Source of the DNA: an uncultured Bacilli bacterium
GTDB lineage: Bacteria; Bacillota_I; Bacilli_A; RFN20; CAG-826
Reading direction: 5' to 3'
DNA: 53,869 nt
NCBI GenBank assembly: GCA_944358895.1
Contig: CALVSB010000009.1
Location: 1 to 53,869, forward strand
Made by a program: the position numbers and the translations under genes. Positions 50,954-53,869 of the stretch are shown one piece after another. The notes below the pieces were generated by a model. It had not been told where the DNA came from. It saw nothing but the letters and a program-made list of their open reading frames with translations, and did no database searches. Every line of letters begins with the position of its first letter. Position 1 is the stretch's first letter.

Positions 50954-53495
50954 CATGAGAGCCGTGCGCTTACGGGTCGATGCCCTCGACTCGCCTCTTG
51001 GACTCGGCGATCCTTCGCCTCGCCTTTCCTGGAACCTCGAGGATGGCCTCGCCCAAACCGCCTTCGAGATCGAAGCCTACGTCAATGGTGAACGGGCCTA
51101 TTCTAGCGGCAAACTCTACTCCGGCTCGATGCACTTCGATCTCCCGCTGCAGCTCCACAGCCGCGACGAGGTGAGGTGGGAAATCACCCCCTACGACGAA
51201 AAGGGAAAGCGCGGGGAAACATCTCTTTCCTCTTTCGAGATGTCCCTTCTCCACCCCGAGGATTTCCGAGCCGCGTGGATCAGCGGCAACTATCGCCCGA
51301 ACAAGAAGAAGCGCTACCCGGTTGACTGCTTCAAAAAGGAGTTCGATCTCCCTTCCATTAATAAAGCCCGCCTCTACATCACCTCCTGCGGCCTCTACGA
51401 GGCGCGGATCAACGGAAAGAAGGTCGGGACCTACGTCCTCCAGCCCGGCCATACTGACTACCGGAAGCGGATCCAGCTTCAGACCTACGACGTCACGCCG
51501 CTCCTGAAGGAAGGGGCCAACGTCATCGAGGTCGAACTCGCCGACGGCTACTACCGGGGTTCGGTCGGGGCCTGGGGCCTCCGGAACCAATATGGGACTC
51601 TCACCAAGCTTTTCGCCCAGCTCGAAGCCTATGGCGAGGACGGGAAGCGCATCGACATCTTGAGCGACCGCTCGTGGCGCTGGAGCAACGACGGACCGAT
51701 CAGGGAGGCCGACAACAAGGATGGGGAAGTGGTGGATGCCCGCCTCGTCCCGAGCAATGGCGGCTATGCCCGTGAGGTTAAGGAAAAAGCCGTCCCGACC
51801 GCTTCCGACAACGTCGGGGTCGTCGAGAAAGAGACCTTCAAGCCGCGCCTTGTCGTTACTCCGTCGGGGAAGAAGGTCCTCGACTTCGGTCAGAACATTG
51901 CCGGGTATGCCTCCTTCGAGATCGAAGGGAAAGCCGGCGAGCATCTCCTCCTCCGTTTCGGCGAGCGACTCGACGAGCAAGGCGAATTCACCCAGAAGAA
52001 CATCCAGTGCTCGAGCAAGAAGAAGACGACGCCCCTCCAGCGGGTCGAATACACCTTCAAGGACGGGCTGAACGCCTACAAGACGAAATTCGCCATCTTC
52101 GGCTTCCGCTACGTCCTCGTCGAAGGGGATGCGGACTATAAGGAAGAAGACTTCACGGCCATCGCCGTCCATAGCGATCTCGAGGAAACCCTCTCCTTCG
52201 ATAGTTCGAACGACCTTCTGAATCGCTTCGTCGAGGCGACAAGGTGGTCGGCGCGGAACAACCAAGCCGACGTCCCGACCGACTGCCCGACGAGGGAACG
52301 CCACGGCTGGACCGGGGACGCCCAGATCTTCGTCGGGACGGCCTCTTACCTCTTCAACTACCTGCCCTTTGCCCGGAAGTACGTCCGCGACATGGTCGAT
52401 GAGCAGAAAAAGAACGGCTGCTTCCGCCAGATCAGCCCCCGGGGCGGGACCGATTTCTATATGGCCCCGATGGACGGCTCGGCCGGCTGGAGCGACGCCG
52501 GGGTCCTTATCCCGTGGCGGCTCTATCTCTTCTATGGCGACGAGCGGATCCTGAAAGACAACTACGAGGCGATGTGCCGCTATGCCTTCTACAAGGCCTC
52601 GACTCTCGGGAAGTGGTACCCGACCGCCCGGAGGACCGGGATCGAGGGACGTTACAAAAAATGGATTTCCAACTACGGCCAGTCCTATGGGGAATGGGCC
52701 GAGCCAACCGACGTCCACCCCTTCGAAATCAGCGACTTCGTTTCCCCACATCCCGAGGAAACGACGGCCTATCTCGTCTATCTCCTCGAGACGATGGGGG
52801 AGATCGCCCGCCTTCTCGGGAAGGGCGTCGACGCGGCCTATTTCGAGGCCGTGGCCAATAAGGCGAGGATCGGCTACCGCCACCTCGTGAAAGGCAAGAA
52901 GCATAGCCTCGACACCGACCGCCAGGCCAAGCTCGTCAGGCCTCTCTATTTCGGCCTTCTCGGCCCTAGAGAGGAGGCGTTCGCCAGAAAGCGGCTCCTC
53001 GAGGCGATGGAGCATTATGGATACCGGGTCGGGACCGGCTTCCTCTCAACGCCCTTCATCCTCGACGTCCTGACATCGATCGACATCGAAAGCGCCTACC
53101 GCCTCCTCGAAAACGAGGAGATCCCCGGCTGGCTCGGGATGGTCAAAAACGGGGCGACGACCATTTGGGAGTCGTGGGAAGGGCCTTTGGCCCAAGGCGG
53201 CGTCGCGAGCCTCGACCACTATTCGAAGGGCGCGATGTGCGAGTGGGTCTTCAAGACCATGTGCGGCCTCGAGGTGAGCGGGGAGAATAGCTTCCGCTTC
53301 GCCCCGCGGCCCGGCGGGCATTTCTCCTTTGCGAAGGTCTCCTACCAAAGCGCCTACGGCCGCGTCGAAGCCGGTTGGGAAAAAAAGGAGGGCGGCTATG
53401 CCTATTCCTTCCTCGTCCCGGCCAATTGCACGGCTGAGCTCCTCCTCCCGGACGGAAGGAAGGAAACCCTCGGGCCGGGCCGCCACGCCCGCTAG
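50940..53495 (+). CDS. Alpha-L-rhamnosidase, glycoside hydrolase family 78
   Basis: 851 residues, no signal peptide, so cytoplasmic. N-terminal beta domains ([29 protein letters not shown]-like region; [17 protein letters not shown]) precede an (alpha/alpha)6 barrel from about 420. The catalytic signature [19 protein letters not shown] (442-460) carries the acid and base residues, and [11 protein letters not shown] is the later conserved block. It cleaves terminal alpha-L-rhamnose from glycosides. ATG 50940 overlaps the symporter gene; ATG 50955, one base after its stop, is an equally good start. Last gene of the GH3-symporter-GH78 operon. Confidence 0.94.
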   Translation: MRPASMRAVRLRVDALDSPLGLGDPSPRLSWNLEDGLAQTAFEIEAYVNGERAYSSGKLYSGSMHFDLPLQLHSRDEVRWEITPYDEKGKRGETSLSSFEMSLLHPEDFRAAWISGNYRPNKKKRYPVDCFKKEFDLPSINKARLYITSCGLYEARINGKKVGTYVLQPGHTDYRKRIQLQTYDVTPLLKEGANVIEVELADGYYRGSVGAWGLRNQYGTLTKLFAQLEAYGEDGKRIDILSDRSWRWSNDGPIREADNKDGEVVDARLVPSNGGYAREVKEKAVPTASDNVGVVEKETFKPRLVVTPSGKKVLDFGQNIAGYASFEIEGKAGEHLLLRFGERLDEQGEFTQKNIQCSSKKKTTPLQRVEYTFKDGLNAYKTKFAIFGFRYVLVEGDADYKEEDFTAIAVHSDLEETLSFDSSNDLLNRFVEATRWSARNNQADVPTDCPTRERHGWTGDAQIFVGTASYLFNYLPFARKYVRDMVDEQKKNGCFRQISPRGGTDFYMAPMDGSAGWSDAGVLIPWRLYLFYGDERILKDNYEAMCRYAFYKASTLGKWYPTARRTGIEGRYKKWISNYGQSYGEWAEPTDVHPFEISDFVSPHPEETTAYLVYLLETMGEIARLLGKGVDAAYFEAVANKARIGYRHLVKGKKHSLDTDRQAKLVRPLYFGLLGPREEAFARKRLLEAMEHYGYRVGTGFLSTPFILDVLTSIDIESAYRLLENEEIPGWLGMVKNGATTIWESWEGPLAQGGVASLDHYSKGAMCEWVFKTMCGLEVSGENSFRFAPRPGGHFSFAKVSYQSAYGRVEAGWEKKEGGYAYSFLVPANCTAELLLPDGRKETLGPGRHAR

Positions 53496-53536
53496 GGAAA
53501 GAAATTCGTTACAATAAAGGGCAGGGAGGTAGTTCC

Positions 53537-53722
53537 ATGCCCTTTTTGACGGATAACCTCGGCCGGGTCAAAGGCCGGATCGATTCCTCGGGAAACGAGG
53601 AGCAGGCCTTCGACAAGCTGGGCCGCTACAAAGGCTCGTACCGGAACGGCCAGACGTTCGACTCGCTCGGCCGCTACGTCGGGAACGGGAACCTTCTTTC
53701 CTCGCTCATCGACGACGATTGA
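53537..53722 (+). CDS. Small LGR-repeat protein
   Basis: 61 residues. Three short repeats are visible: DNLGRVKGRI, DKLGRYKGSY and DSLGRYVGNG, each a turn-rich LGR(x)xG unit. GGGAGG lies eight bases before the ATG, and TACAAT (53510-53515) looks like its -10. No signal peptide or membrane helix. Small repeat proteins of this look occur in gut Firmicutes but I know no function. It is followed by a strong terminator. Confidence 0.7.
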   Translation: MPFLTDNLGRVKGRIDSSGNEEQAFDKLGRYKGSYRNGQTFDSLGRYVGNGNLLSSLIDDD

Positions 53723-53750
53723 GCCCGTTTCTTCGGCGAAAAGCCCGCAA

Positions 53751-53799
53751 AAGCCCATCCTTTTCCTTGGAATCAAGGACAGGATCCGGGCTTTTTTTC
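53751..53799. terminator. Long hairpin terminator, probably bidirectional
   Basis: AAGCCC (53751-53756) and GGGCTT (53788-53793 region) close a long stem that also pairs ATCCT/AGGAT and TCCTTG/CAAGGA, then TTTTTTT. Minus-strand T-runs are also present. Confidence 0.8.
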
Positions 53800-53801
53800 T
53801 A

Positions 53802-53869
53802 CTATTTGGCCAGGGCGTTCCTTAGGCCGCCGATTCGGCTTACGATTAAGGCGTCTAGGGCAATGCCCG
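53802..53869 (-). CDS. C-terminal end of an unidentified minus-strand gene
   Basis: On the minus strand an open frame enters from the right edge and ends at TAG (complement of 53802-53804). Its last residues are GIALDALIVSRIGGLRNALAK. It sits directly before a terminator, as a gene end should. Too short to identify. Confidence 0.45.
   Translation of the reverse strand, partial: GIALDALIVSRIGGLRNALAK

Noticed and set aside
50970..53015. 681-codon open frame opposite the GH78 gene
   Set aside because: Mirror frame of a well-supported GH78 gene; no motif or ribosome-binding site.

Overview
The window reads as chromosomal DNA of a high-GC, uncultured-type member of the Bacillota, on the Bacilli/Erysipelotrichia side. 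The evidence is the Firmicutes-only genes dnaB (membrane-attachment initiator), dnaI and ezrA. A thrS T-box leader, a putative L20-type infC leader, Gram-positive lipoproteins and TGA used as stop point the same way. The housekeeping genes fall in neighbourhoods known from Bacillus subtilis but condensed and rearranged: tyrS | rpsD < > ezrA-nifZ-thiI; infC-rpmI-rplT and thrS; pfkA-pyk; dnaB-dnaI; dnaE-polA-mutM/coaE.

Layout. 1-2.2 kb: a large serine-rich lipoprotein. 2.26-3.5 kb: tyrS. 3.5-15.7 kb: an accessory block lying between tyrS and rpsD, which are close together in Bacillus. It holds a degenerate IS-associated HTH gene, a three-gene operon (a secreted protein and two fused ATPase-permease proteins of MacB-like layout), a secreted zinc metallopeptidase with two lipoproteins, a decayed XRE/membrane-protein gene, a frameshifted ISL3-type transposase gene, and an ECF S-component fused to a methyltransferase. 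15.8-23.5 kb: rpsD, ezrA-nifZ-thiI, a flavodoxin-like oxidoreductase, infC-rpmI-rplT and an MGMT-like protein. 23.6-29.1 kb: thrS with its T-box, then pfkA-pyk-ROK kinase. 29.2-31.4 kb: dnaB-dnaI. 31.7-38.9 kb: dnaE-polA-mutM/coaE and a zinc-ribbon gene. 38.9-45.2 kb: small membrane proteins, two XRE regulators and a pair of large membrane-anchored exported proteins, one of them built from three ~235-residue repeats. 45.3-53.5 kb: a rhamnoside/glucoside utilisation locus (AraC regulator, divergent GH3, GPH symporter and GH78, with a cre-like site). A small LGR-repeat protein and a partial gene close the window.

Most notable: the ABC/secreted-protein operon in which one ATPase lacks the switch histidine; the metallopeptidase-lipoprotein operon beside it; the MutM-CoaE and ECF-methyltransferase fusions; an apparent AUC start codon in infC; a thrS T-box whose Stem I appears extremely short; and several genes whose -10 box lies only 6-8 nt from the start codon, suggesting leaderless mRNAs. 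No tRNA, rRNA or CRISPR array was seen. All calls come from reading the sequence; no database search was run.
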